Shown: one piece after another, positions 21,076 to 28,869 of the stretch | Layout of the letters: each line of letters opens with the position of its first letter | Position numbering within the stretch: the stretch's first letter is position 1 | Assembly: GCF_003331145.1 (NCBI RefSeq) | Contig: NZ_QLVE01000039.1 | Coordinates: forward strand, 1-32,950 | DNA length: 32,950 nt | DNA from: Exiguobacterium sp. TNDT2 | GTDB lineage: Bacteria; Bacillota; Bacilli; Exiguobacteriales; Exiguobacteriaceae | Reading direction: 5' to 3' | Notes under the pieces: model-generated | What the model was told of the DNA's origin: nothing | Seen by the model: the letters and a program-made list of their open reading frames with translations, nothing else | Databases searched by the model: none | Position numbers and translations under genes: made by a program

Positions 21076-21104
21076 TTCCCAAATCGGGTCAGCTCCTTTA
21101 TACT
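21076..21104 (+). promoter_or_regulatory. Promoter of the 90-residue protein
   Basis: TTCCCA (21076-21081), a 17-bp spacer and TATACT (21099-21104), about 35 bases before the start codon. Confidence 0.55.
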
Positions 21105-21139
21105 GAGAATTCAGCTTACAGACGAAAGAAGGTACACCA

Positions 21140-21412
21140 ATGAGATTTTTTAAAGTGATGACGCATACAAACGATAAAGGCGAAGACATCATCTTGAGCG
21201 AATATTTCAAGATCCACGACAAGCAAGTCGATCAGTTTTTGAAGGATACGCTCGAACTTGATATGTACGACCAGAACGTGACACTTAAAGAATGTCAAGT
21301 GGCGAAAGACCGTTGGGAATGCCCGGTCGGTGATTTCGTCATCGTCGAATATTTCAATGAGAAAGAGTTCGATAAATTGAACGAGTTCCGGACCCCGGCA
21401 TCAAAAAAATAA
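21140..21412 (+). CDS. 90-residue soluble protein, unknown function
   Basis: A charged protein with no membrane segment and two cysteines (KECQVAK and WECPVGD) ten residues apart. It has an alpha/beta pattern. No family is recognised. GAAGG lies about eight bases before the ATG. It has its own promoter and a perfect terminator, so it is a deliberate transcription unit. Confidence 0.65.
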   Translation: MRFFKVMTHTNDKGEDIILSEYFKIHDKQVDQFLKDTLELDMYDQNVTLKECQVAKDRWECPVGDFVIVEYFNEKEFDKLNEFRTPASKK

Positions 21413-21415
21413 TGT

Positions 21416-21454
21416 TCAAAAAAGCTTTCCGATCAATGTCGGAAAGCTTTTTTC
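21416..21454. terminator. Perfect bidirectional terminator
   Basis: AAAAAAGCTTTCCGA and TCGGAAAGCTTTTTT are perfect complements around a six-base loop. It separates the 90-residue gene from the 44-residue gene on the opposite strand. Confidence 0.92.
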
Positions 21455-21481
21455 GTGGGAACTCCTCAATTGGAGTCGTCA

Positions 21482-21616
21482 TTATTTTGATTCTTTGTCG
21501 TCTTCTTCAGGTGCCGGGTCCGGATGTTGCGTCGGAGCTGGTTTCGTCGCCGGGTTTGATTCTTCGTCCGGTACCGGGTCCGGGTGAACCCCCGGTTGTG
21601 ATTCATCACGTTTCAT
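21482..21616 (-). CDS. 44-residue acidic proline-rich protein
   Basis: The frame reads MKRDESQPGVHPDPVPDEES and continues to a KESK end, with eleven prolines and many Asp/Glu. The unit HPDP-(V/A)-P-(D/E)-E occurs twice (residues 11-18 and 31-38), so it may have arisen by an internal repeat. It must be disordered; there is no signal or membrane helix. GAGGAGGG lies seven bases before the ATG. It lies just downstream of the P-type ATPase on the same strand's far side and upstream of a shared terminator. Function unknown. Confidence 0.6.
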   Translation of the reverse strand: MKRDESQPGVHPDPVPDEESNPATKPAPTQHPDPAPEEDDKESK

Positions 21617-21672
21617 TGAGCATCCCTCCTCTGCATAATGGACTATTTCCACATTAAGCACTAATCAAAACA

Positions 21673-24336
21673 TCAGTGTATGTCTTTGTTGCCGATGACG
21701 CGACGCGAAATCGCTTTCTCAATCTCAACGATGACGAAGACGACGAGACCGAAGACGACCGGATAAATCCAGTCTTGCAGTTCAAGCGCTGCCGTGCCGA
21801 ACAACGTATGCATGAACGGGACGTACGTAATGAACAGTTGCAACCCGATTAAGAGCGCCGACACGACGAAGGCGATCTTGTTGTCAAAAAAGTGACGGTT
21901 GAACGCCGGTGCGAGCTCAGTCCGACAGTTGAACAAGTGGAACAGCTGCGCCATGACAATCGTATTGAGCGTGATCGTCTGCAACTTATCGGTCGAGTAG
22001 TCGAAATCGCTGAGCATATAATTGATAAGCAAACTTCCGCCCCCAATCAAGATTGAGACGAACGTGATGCGGAAGACGTAATACCGACTGAGGAGCGGTA
22101 CATTCGCTGGACGCGGCGGCCGTTTCATCGTGCTCTCTTCGAGCGGCTCAAAGGCGATGGCAAGCGAGAGCGTGATCGCGACGACCATGTTGACCCAGAG
22201 GATTTGGACCGGGCTGAGTGGCGCCGCTGCGCCGAGCAAGATACTCATCGCGACGAGGAGTGCTTGTCCACCATTTGTCGGGAGCAAGAACAAAATCGTC
22301 TTCTTCAAGTTATCGTAAACGCGACGGCCTTCACGAACGGCGTTATAAATCGTCTTGAAGTTATCGTCGACGAGTACCATCTGCGAGGCCTCTTTTGCGA
22401 CTTCCGTTCCTTTGATCCCCATCGCGACACCGATGTCGGCCCGTTTCAAGGCCGGTGCATCGTTGACGCCGTCTCCGGTCATCGACGTGATTAAACCGTT
22501 TTGTTGCAACCCTTTGACGAGACGGAGTTTATCGTTCGGACTCGTCCGGGCGAAGACGTCGTTATGGACCGACGCCTCTTTGATTTCTTCATCGGACATG
22601 TTCGTCAATTCTTTCCCTTCGAGGGCGCCTTCGACTTCCATACCGAGTTCTCGAGCGATGGCGACCGCTGTATCCTTATGGTCACCGGTGATCATCTTGA
22701 TGCGAATCCCCGCGTCGCGACAAGCCGCGACCGCTTCAATCGCTTCTTGGCGCGGCGGGTCGACAATGCCATAGAGACCGAGGAACGTGATACCGTTCTC
22801 GACGTCTTCGTGGTCGACCGTCTCTTTCGAAGCGTCGACGCGCTTAAAGCCGCCTCCGAGGACGCGTTGGCCGCGGTCAGCGATCTCTTTACGCTTCTCA
22901 TCCCAATAGCCACGGTCGAACTTTGTGTCTTCCGCCATATCGAACAGGCGGTCCGGTGCTCCTTTAATGAAAATCATCCGTTCACCTTTATAGTCGACGA
23001 GCGTCGCCATGTATTTGTATTCCGAATCGAATGGGATCTTCGAGATGACGTTTAAGCGCTCGATCGGCCGCTCCGCTTTTTCAGCGAGCGTGAGCAAACA
23101 CGCTTCCGTCGGGTCGCCGTTGACGACCCATTCTCCGCCCTCTTCATACAGTTGGGCGTCGTTACATGTTTTTCCGACCGTGAGAAGATCGATCATCGAC
23201 TCATCATCATCTAAATCGAACGGTTGTCCGTTCAGTTCCAAGTCACCGTCCGGGGCGTATCCGCTTCCAGACACTTCAATGTCATGTCTGGCCGTAACGA
23301 CTTGTTTGACGGTCATCTCGTTTTTCGTCAACGTCCCGGTCTTATCGGTACAGATGACCGATACGGCACCGAGCGTCTCGACCGACGGCAAGCTACGGAC
23401 GATCGCTTTCTTCTCGGCCATGTTCCGGACGCCGAGCGCGAGGATAATCGAGATGACAGCCGGCAACCCTTCTGGGATCGCAGCGACGGCGAGGCCAATC
23501 GTCGTCAGCATCAACTCAATCGGATCGAAATCACGGACGAAATAGCCGAACGCATAAATGACGACCGAGATGACGAGGATGGCGATGGATACCGTCTGTC
23601 CAAACTTCGTCGTCTGTCGGATGAGTGGCGTCTTCACCGTCTCAACTTCAGCAATTGAGGCGTTGATTTGACCGAGTTCCGTCCCTTCCCCGATTGACGT
23701 GACGATCGCTTTCGCGCTTCCCGTCGCGACGCTCGTACCAGAATAAATCATGTTTTTCCGATCGCCGAGGACGGCATCTTCTGGGACGACTTGAATCTTC
23801 TTCTCGACCGTCGTCGCTTCACCCGTCAACGCCGATTCCTCGACTTTGAACTTCTCGGCTTGGATGACACGGGCATCAGCCGGCACTTTATCACCGGCGG
23901 CAAGGACTAAGATATCGCCGACGACGAGGTCACTCGAGTCGACTTGGATTTGCTTGCCGTCACGGATGACGCTCGCCTTCGTCTCGAGTAACTTCTTAAT
24001 CCCTTCTAACGCTTGCTCGGCCTTGTTCTCTTGAAGATAACCGACGACCGCGATAATCGTGACGACGAGCACGATGACAATCGTATCGATGTACTCCCCT
24101 AAAAAACCGGTGACGACAGCGGCGCCAAGTAAGACGAAGACGAGAATATCATTGAATTGACGCAAAAATTTTACGATTTCAGGTGTCTTCTCTTTCTCGG
24201 GCAGCACGTTTTTTCCGTACTGCTCCTGCCGACTTGACACTTCCCCTTTTGACAGACCGCTGGATGTGTCTGTCTCAAGCGAACTCTTTACCGCATCCGG
24301 TTCGAGAGCGTGCCAATTTTTGTTCTCCATCTGCAT
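21673..24336 (-). CDS. P2-type cation-transporting ATPase
   Basis: 887 residues. All P-type motifs are present in order: TGEA (171-174, actuator), PEGLP (288-292, helix M4), phosphorylated Asp331 in DKTGTLTK, KGAPD in the nucleotide domain, and TGDGVNDAPAL. It has the N-terminal cation-ATPase domain and four C-terminal helices of the P2 class. In helix M6, Ca pumps have NxxTD; here it is NMVVA, so a key acidic ligand is missing and the ion is uncertain. It resembles the Pma1/CtpF-like branch. The ATG at 24336 follows AAGGAGG by seven bases; an upstream ATG at 24390 lacks a ribosome site. Single gene. Confidence 0.9.
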   Translation of the reverse strand: MQMENKNWHALEPDAVKSSLETDTSSGLSKGEVSSRQEQYGKNVLPEKEKTPEIVKFLRQFNDILVFVLLGAAVVTGFLGEYIDTIVIVLVVTIIAVVGYLQENKAEQALEGIKKLLETKASVIRDGKQIQVDSSDLVVGDILVLAAGDKVPADARVIQAEKFKVEESALTGEATTVEKKIQVVPEDAVLGDRKNMIYSGTSVATGSAKAIVTSIGEGTELGQINASIAEVETVKTPLIRQTTKFGQTVSIAILVISVVIYAFGYFVRDFDPIELMLTTIGLAVAAIPEGLPAVISIILALGVRNMAEKKAIVRSLPSVETLGAVSVICTDKTGTLTKNEMTVKQVVTARHDIEVSGSGYAPDGDLELNGQPFDLDDDESMIDLLTVGKTCNDAQLYEEGGEWVVNGDPTEACLLTLAEKAERPIERLNVISKIPFDSEYKYMATLVDYKGERMIFIKGAPDRLFDMAEDTKFDRGYWDEKRKEIADRGQRVLGGGFKRVDASKETVDHEDVENGITFLGLYGIVDPPRQEAIEAVAACRDAGIRIKMITGDHKDTAVAIARELGMEVEGALEGKELTNMSDEEIKEASVHNDVFARTSPNDKLRLVKGLQQNGLITSMTGDGVNDAPALKRADIGVAMGIKGTEVAKEASQMVLVDDNFKTIYNAVREGRRVYDNLKKTILFLLPTNGGQALLVAMSILLGAAAPLSPVQILWVNMVVAITLSLAIAFEPLEESTMKRPPRPANVPLLSRYYVFRITFVSILIGGGSLLINYMLSDFDYSTDKLQTITLNTIVMAQLFHLFNCRTELAPAFNRHFFDNKIAFVVSALLIGLQLFITYVPFMHTLFGTAALELQDWIYPVVFGLVVFVIVEIEKAISRRVIGNKDIH

Positions 24337-24470
24337 CTCTACTCCTCCTTGAATTCCTATATGAAAAGTCTTTCCCCTTTCTGTTCCCACTCATGCCCTC
24401 TCTAACACATATGAGCCCGTTATTTCACGATTTTTCCAAACGTGTCGTTCACAATTTTCCAATTTTAAGA

Positions 24471-24484
24471 TGGAAACGCTACCA
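24471..24484. promoter_or_regulatory. cre-like CcpA site upstream of the orphan PTS IIC
   Basis: TGGAAACGCTACCA matches TGWAARCGYTWNCW at 13 of 14 positions. It lies about 100 bases before the start at 24583. A possible -35 TTTACA is at 24518-24523, so the cre is upstream of it, a position where CcpA can activate and not only repress. No clear -10 could be fixed. Confidence 0.55.
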
Positions 24485-24582
24485 CGAGAAAAAGTTTTGT
24501 CAGTTGGATGAAATGGCTTTACAGAACCTTTCTAATGGTTAACTATAGAGGAAATATCGAACAGAGAGAAAGAGGTATACGT

Positions 24583-25617
24583 ATGGTTATTATTCAAGGA
24601 ATCGGACTTTTACTATTGATTCTTGTCTTGTTCACGTTATTCAGCTATAAAGCCCCGTTTGGGATGAAAGCAATGGGCGCCTTGGCCGGTGCTGCCATCG
24701 CCAGTTTCCTGGTCGAGGCGTTCAACGCTTACGCTATCGGCGGCTTGCTCCCGCTTTCTTTATATGAAGAAGTCGGACAGGCAGCCGGTTCATTATCAGG
24801 TCCGGCTGCAGCCGCGCTCGTTTCGATTGCCCTCGGCATCAATCCAGTCTACGCACTCATGCTCGGACTATCGGTCGCGGGCTTTGGGATTCTTCCTGGC
24901 TTTTTCGCTGGCTACATCCTCGCGCTCGCCGGCCGGAAACTAGAGCGCCATTTGCCGGCAGGTGTTGACATGATTTTCTATGTCATTGTCATGGCTCCGC
25001 TTGCCCGTCTGGTCGCGACCTGGGTCGATCCGCTCGTCACGAACACGCTGACCCAAATCGGTGCGGTCATCGAACTGGCTGCGACCCAAAACCCTGTTGT
25101 GATGGGTCTTGTTCTTGGCGGCATCGTCACGGTCGTCTCGACGTCGCCTCTCAGCTCGATGGCACTCACGGCGATGCTCGGTTTGACAGGTGTGCCGATG
25201 GCCATCGCCGCTCTCGCATTGACGGCGTCAATCTCGATGAACTTCTTGCTGTTCAAGCGGTTGAACATCGGGACAAAGAAAGACCAACTATCGGTCGCGA
25301 TTGAACCGCTCACGCAAGCCGATCTCATCTCTGCGAACCCAATCCCAATCTACAGCGTCAACTTCGTCGGTGGCGCCATCGCCGGACTCATTGTCGCGAT
25401 GACCGGCATGGTGAACGACGCGCCCGGTTCTGCTGCTGGGATTCCAGGATTGCTCGTTATGTACGGCTTCAATGATTGGCAGACCGTTACCGTCACGGCG
25501 CTCATCTTGTTCGGCGTCGGCATCGGCGCTGGATTCGTCGGCAGTAACCTGTTCCGTAATTTTCCAATCAAACGCCAAACCGAAAAAATGGCCACTTCCG
25601 ACGAAGACGCGGCCTGA
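24583..25617 (+). CDS. Orphan PTS EIIC-like membrane protein (PTS_EIIC_2 type)
   Basis: 344 residues with about ten membrane helices. The glycine/alanine-rich helices, the SPLSSMALTAMLGLTG stretch and the NFVGGAIAGLIVA segment fit the PTS_EIIC_2 family, proteins related to PTS permease IIC domains but found without IIA or IIB partners. No IIA or IIB gene is adjacent here either, so the substrate and phosphorylation are unknown. The start at 24583 has AGAGGT eight bases upstream; the frame open back to 24508 has none. A cre-like site upstream suggests carbon control. Confidence 0.75.
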   Translation: MVIIQGIGLLLLILVLFTLFSYKAPFGMKAMGALAGAAIASFLVEAFNAYAIGGLLPLSLYEEVGQAAGSLSGPAAAALVSIALGINPVYALMLGLSVAGFGILPGFFAGYILALAGRKLERHLPAGVDMIFYVIVMAPLARLVATWVDPLVTNTLTQIGAVIELAATQNPVVMGLVLGGIVTVVSTSPLSSMALTAMLGLTGVPMAIAALALTASISMNFLLFKRLNIGTKKDQLSVAIEPLTQADLISANPIPIYSVNFVGGAIAGLIVAMTGMVNDAPGSAAGIPGLLVMYGFNDWQTVTVTALILFGVGIGAGFVGSNLFRNFPIKRQTEKMATSDEDAA

Positions 25618-25620
25618 TAC

Positions 25621-25661
25621 AAAAGGTTCTCACTCAAGAAAATGGAGTGAGAACCTTTTTG
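25621..25661. terminator. Perfect bidirectional terminator
   Basis: AAAAGGTTCTCACTC and GAGTGAGAACCTTTTT are complementary around a nine-base loop. It serves the PTS-like gene (plus) and the FemAB-like gene (minus). Confidence 0.92.
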
Positions 25662-26708
25662 TTATCGTTCCGCTTGCACCTCGGCAACCGTCTCTGCGAC
25701 AGGTGTCCGATAGAGCGGAAAGAAATCAGATGACCCGTGGCGGAGCATATGGTCTTGGTTCAACCGATGATAGACCGTCTCGTCGAGCACGGCTTGACCG
25801 ATGTAATATGTGAGCGGTTCGTCACCCGAAAAACTCTGCTTGAAGTCGTAGAGCGCGTCTTCCCCGGTCGCCCCGCCACCGAGATGCACGTATGCCTTCC
25901 CCTTCTCAACGGCGCGACGAATCATCTCGCGGAACAAGATATGATTCGGTCGCAGCGTCAAATAGTTCGCATCCGAACCACCAAGATGATAATGGGCGCC
26001 ATCATCGCCAAACAACATGAACACGCCCGCTATCATGACGTTGTCATGGACAGCGAATAGCAGCTCCGTTTCGCATGTCTGGCTGTTCCACAGGTCCTCG
26101 AAGTATCGGTCCGAGAAATAGTACACCTCGTTTGCAGCTCGCCGATCCATCGTGGCGCGATACAATCGAATGAACTCACACAGGTCATGAGCCTTTCCAT
26201 GCACGACCGTCACTTGTTCGCGTACGGCCCGTTTCACGTTCCGTTTCGTCATCTTGCTGAAACGCTGCTCGAGCTGTTCGAACGAGTCATCAAGTCGAAC
26301 ATGGACTGTCTGACGAATCGGAACAGATTGACCGAAGGCTTGCATCAAATCCGAATCGACGCGACAAGGGTGGTACCGAATCGTCTCGGTGACGGTCGCT
26401 TGATTCTCAGGACGCTTTAGAAAGAGTCGGCGCGCCTCTCTGACGTCGTCATTTGTGAAGTTGCCTTCACGGAATGGGCCGCCATAGCCGTAAGCCGTGA
26501 CGAGGTCATCATGACGATGCGCGATCGGACGACGGATGTATGGATACAGCAAAATACCGTCCTCTTTGGCCGCAATATACAACTCAGGCTGCTCGCCCGG
26601 TTCACAGTTGGCCAATACATAATCGTAATGATCGTATGAATCACAACTGACCTCTCGCAACCAGTTCTCCCATTCCCATCGATTTTTCACAATCTGATTG
26701 AGCATCAT
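25662..26708 (-). CDS. FemAB/GNAT-like acyltransferase
   Basis: 348 residues. The layout fits the Acetyltransf_6/FemAB-like fold: a first GNAT half with LLYPYIRRPI and AYGYGGPF, the basic KMTKRNVKRAVRE helix, and a second half with VMIAGVFMLFGDDGAHYHLGGSD and LHLGGG-like VHLGGGATGEDALYDFKQSF. Such proteins transfer amino acids or acyl groups in cell-wall or exopolysaccharide synthesis; the precise reaction is not visible. AGAGGGGA precedes the ATG. A perfect dyad AAGTCA-GCA-TGACTT (26727-26741) lies just upstream and could be an operator. Single gene. Confidence 0.8.
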   Translation of the reverse strand: MMLNQIVKNRWEWENWLREVSCDSYDHYDYVLANCEPGEQPELYIAAKEDGILLYPYIRRPIAHRHDDLVTAYGYGGPFREGNFTNDDVREARRLFLKRPENQATVTETIRYHPCRVDSDLMQAFGQSVPIRQTVHVRLDDSFEQLEQRFSKMTKRNVKRAVREQVTVVHGKAHDLCEFIRLYRATMDRRAANEVYYFSDRYFEDLWNSQTCETELLFAVHDNVMIAGVFMLFGDDGAHYHLGGSDANYLTLRPNHILFREMIRRAVEKGKAYVHLGGGATGEDALYDFKQSFSGDEPLTYYIGQAVLDETVYHRLNQDHMLRHGSSDFFPLYRTPVAETVAEVQAER

Positions 26709-26726
26709 CTGTTCCCCTCTTCCTAT

Positions 26727-26741
26727 AAGTCAGCATGACTT
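26727..26741. promoter_or_regulatory. Dyad upstream of the FemAB-like gene
   Basis: AAGTCA and TGACTT are perfect complements around GCA, about 20 bases before the start codon at 26708, immediately upstream of its ribosome site. It may be an operator. A second palindrome, TTGTTAACAA, is at 26828-26837 in the same gap. Neither can be tied to a regulator. Confidence 0.35.
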
Positions 26742-26894
26742 GACGTGTGACTGGACAGTCTGGAGTCGTTTCCTATGTCCTGTTCCCATTCGAAGCTGAC
26801 TATTTGAAAGAGGCGGCTAGCTTTTTGTTGTTAACAAACATGAAGCGAGTTTGTTGATTCACGATAAAATCATAGCGATTTCTTTTAGATTTTA

Positions 26895-26932
26895 AAAAGG
26901 ACGACCATGCCGGCATGGCAGGTCGTCCATCG
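26895..26932 (-). terminator. Intrinsic terminator after the Gfo/Idh pseudogene
   Basis: On the minus strand GGACGACC and GGTCGTCC enclose a second TGCC/GGCA stem, followed by five T. It starts a few bases after the pseudogene's stop. Confidence 0.8.
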
Positions 26933-27781
26933 TTATGCTTTGAAGTCGAGGACACGTTGTAGCCGTGATGCTTCACGAGCAGTTTCGATGACTCTCGTCG
27001 TCAAAAGCGCTTCGTGAAGCGGGACGAGCGGTCTTCGTGTCGCATAACTATCCGCCAGTGCTTGATAGAACGACAAATAGCCGCCCCATTCGATGTCGAT
27101 CGTCGATTCAACATCCGTGACGATTATTCCGGTCTCGCGGTCAGGGCATCTCACTTCTCCGTTTCGGAGACACGCCTCTTGCGGGTCGAGCCCGAATTTA
27201 AGGAAGCTGCCTTCCGTCCCGTGAACTTCAAACCGCGGCGCCTCGATAGCGATGAACGGATTCGACCTGAGATACACCCGCTTCTCTCCATAATGCAGCG
27301 TCAGATGGAACCCATCATCGGACTGCCCCTCGTCACGTTGAACCATGACATCGGCCGATACCTTATCCGGCGCCCCGAACAAGACGAGCGCTTGATCGAT
27401 TAAATGGCTGCCGAGGTCATACTATATTCCTGCCCCAGGTCCAGCATTCTCGCGCCACCGATCCCGGACAATCGGACGGAACCGGTCGAACCGTGACTCG
27501 ATCACTTTCCAATCCCCGAGTCGTTTTTCCTCGAGCAGTCGTTTAACGGATAAAAAATCACCGTCCGCACGTCGATTATGGAAGACGTTAACGATACCGT
27601 CACTTGCCTGTTCGAGTTGGATTAACGCCTCCCCTTCCTCCGTCGTCAAGAACGCGGGCTTCTCGACGAGAACGTCTTTCCCTGCAATCAGGCATCGTTC
27701 GACCATGTCTTTATGTAGATGTGAAGGCGTCGTGACGATGAACAAGGTTGCCTCAGCCACGAGAGCCTCATCTAACGTTGC
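26933..27781 (-). pseudogene. Gfo/Idh/MocA oxidoreductase, truncated and interrupted
   Basis: One continuous frame encodes most of a Gfo/Idh/MocA dehydrogenase. It begins inside the Rossmann domain (LDEALVAEATLFIVTTPSHL, then GKDVLVEKPAFLT, the EKP motif). It runs to an amber codon TAG at 27422-27424 within the sequence GPGAGI-stop-YDLGSHLIDQ, then continues to the natural end at 26933. Most relatives have Leu at the stop position (GI-L-YDLG), so one T-to-A change from TTG explains it. About 60 N-terminal residues, with the GxGxxG nucleotide loop, are missing: upstream the frame runs straight into the TAA of the GNAT gene. Two separate lesions make it non-functional. Confidence 0.88.
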
Positions 27782-28270
27782 TTATGCACTGACACTCTCA
27801 TCCATGCTGTATTCAAACGTGTTATAGCCGTCCCGTGAATCCACGAAGACGAAGCCAAACCGTGGATAATAACTGTTCAAAAAATCATTATCAGCCACAC
27901 AATCAAGCCGGACCGGCTCCTGTGTGTCGGCTTCACGTAAGACGTGCTCCATCAGTTGCTGGCCGACGCCTCGCCCTTTCAACCGCTCACTAACAACGAT
28001 TCGATGAATATATTGACCGCGCTCGCCATCTTCCCATAAATTGTGATCCCAGTCATCTGCCGGAAGTAAGGCGATCGAGGCCAATACCGATTCCTCTTGC
28101 TCATACACATACACGTATCCCGAGTTGATGTCCGTCTGCACTCGGTCGATAAGGTCTTGCTCCAAGTATTCCGCCCATTGATCGCTACCTTGTTGTTTTA
28201 GCGCTACGGCTCGTTGTTCGATTAGGTCCGCGATGTGTGTGGCATCGCGTTTCGTCGCGAGTCGAATCAT
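27782..28270 (-). CDS. GNAT-family N-acetyltransferase
   Basis: 162 residues, complete. It opens with MIRLATKRDATHIADLIEQRA and has the acetyl-CoA site YIHRIVVSERLKGRGVGQQL (the RGVGQQ pyrophosphate loop), then NSYYPRFGFVF near the end. The substrate is unknown. The ATG at 28270 follows AAAGGAGG by five bases; the frame is open to 28348 but without a ribosome site. Its stop codon lies in frame with the truncated Gfo/Idh sequence directly downstream, marking the edge of the deletion there. Confidence 0.85.
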   Translation of the reverse strand: MIRLATKRDATHIADLIEQRAVALKQQGSDQWAEYLEQDLIDRVQTDINSGYVYVYEQEESVLASIALLPADDWDHNLWEDGERGQYIHRIVVSERLKGRGVGQQLMEHVLREADTQEPVRLDCVADNDFLNSYYPRFGFVFVDSRDGYNTFEYSMDESVSA

Positions 28271-28348
28271 AACGTCCTCCTTTGTATTGCAGTATTTGAA
28301 ATACAAATATAACGGACTGTTTCGACTCTTTTCAACCATCCTGCTCAC

Positions 28349-28774
28349 TCACTTGAACGGAATGACATCGCCGCCGTTCAATTGGTAACTGTATGTCATC
28401 ATCGCGTTCAGGCTGTGCGATACGGAGCAATAGCGATCGACGGACAACTCGATGGCGTGACGGACCCGTTCTTCAGGCATATCCCCATCAAGGATGTATA
28501 AAATATGGATCGCCGTGAACTTCTTCGGATGTTCCGTCGCCCGGACGCCGTCGATCTTCATCTCGAACCGCTCGAGTGGCAAGCGCATCTTATGCAGAAT
28601 CGAGACGATATCGATTCCCGTACAGGCGGCCGTCGCCTGCAGGAGCATCTCGGTCGGACGCGGACCTGTATTAAGACCACCGACATCCTCCCCGGCGTCG
28701 AGCGTCACGTCATGCCCGGACGGTGTCGTCGTCTGGAACGCCATCCCTTGTTTCCAATTCAATTGTAAATGCAT
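28349..28774 (-). CDS. OsmC-family peroxidase-like protein
   Basis: 141 residues. The two redox cysteines are Cys51 (LLQATAACTGIDIVSIL) and Cys116 (VDRYCSVSHSL), at the usual OsmC spacing, and the TGPRPTEMLL substrate helix precedes the first. OsmC/YhfA-like proteins reduce organic hydroperoxides using thiols; which subfamily this is cannot be fixed. AAGGAGGAG lies before the ATG. It is divergent from cls, and upstream of the GNAT gene on the same strand with a 78-bp gap. Confidence 0.88.
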   Translation of the reverse strand: MHLQLNWKQGMAFQTTTPSGHDVTLDAGEDVGGLNTGPRPTEMLLQATAACTGIDIVSILHKMRLPLERFEMKIDGVRATEHPKKFTAIHILYILDGDMPEERVRHAIELSVDRYCSVSHSLNAMMTYSYQLNGGDVIPFK

Positions 28775-28869
28775 GTTTGTCTCCTCCTTATGTTTCAGTA
28801 GCTTACTATTCCCTAGAATGAGGTATTATTAATCTAATACATAGAAATCGTCGTTTAGGAGTTGGTCAC

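Noticed and set aside
22501-23545. Several long plus-strand open frames opposite the P-type ATPase
   Set aside because: All are antisense shadows of a clearly coding gene with every family motif.
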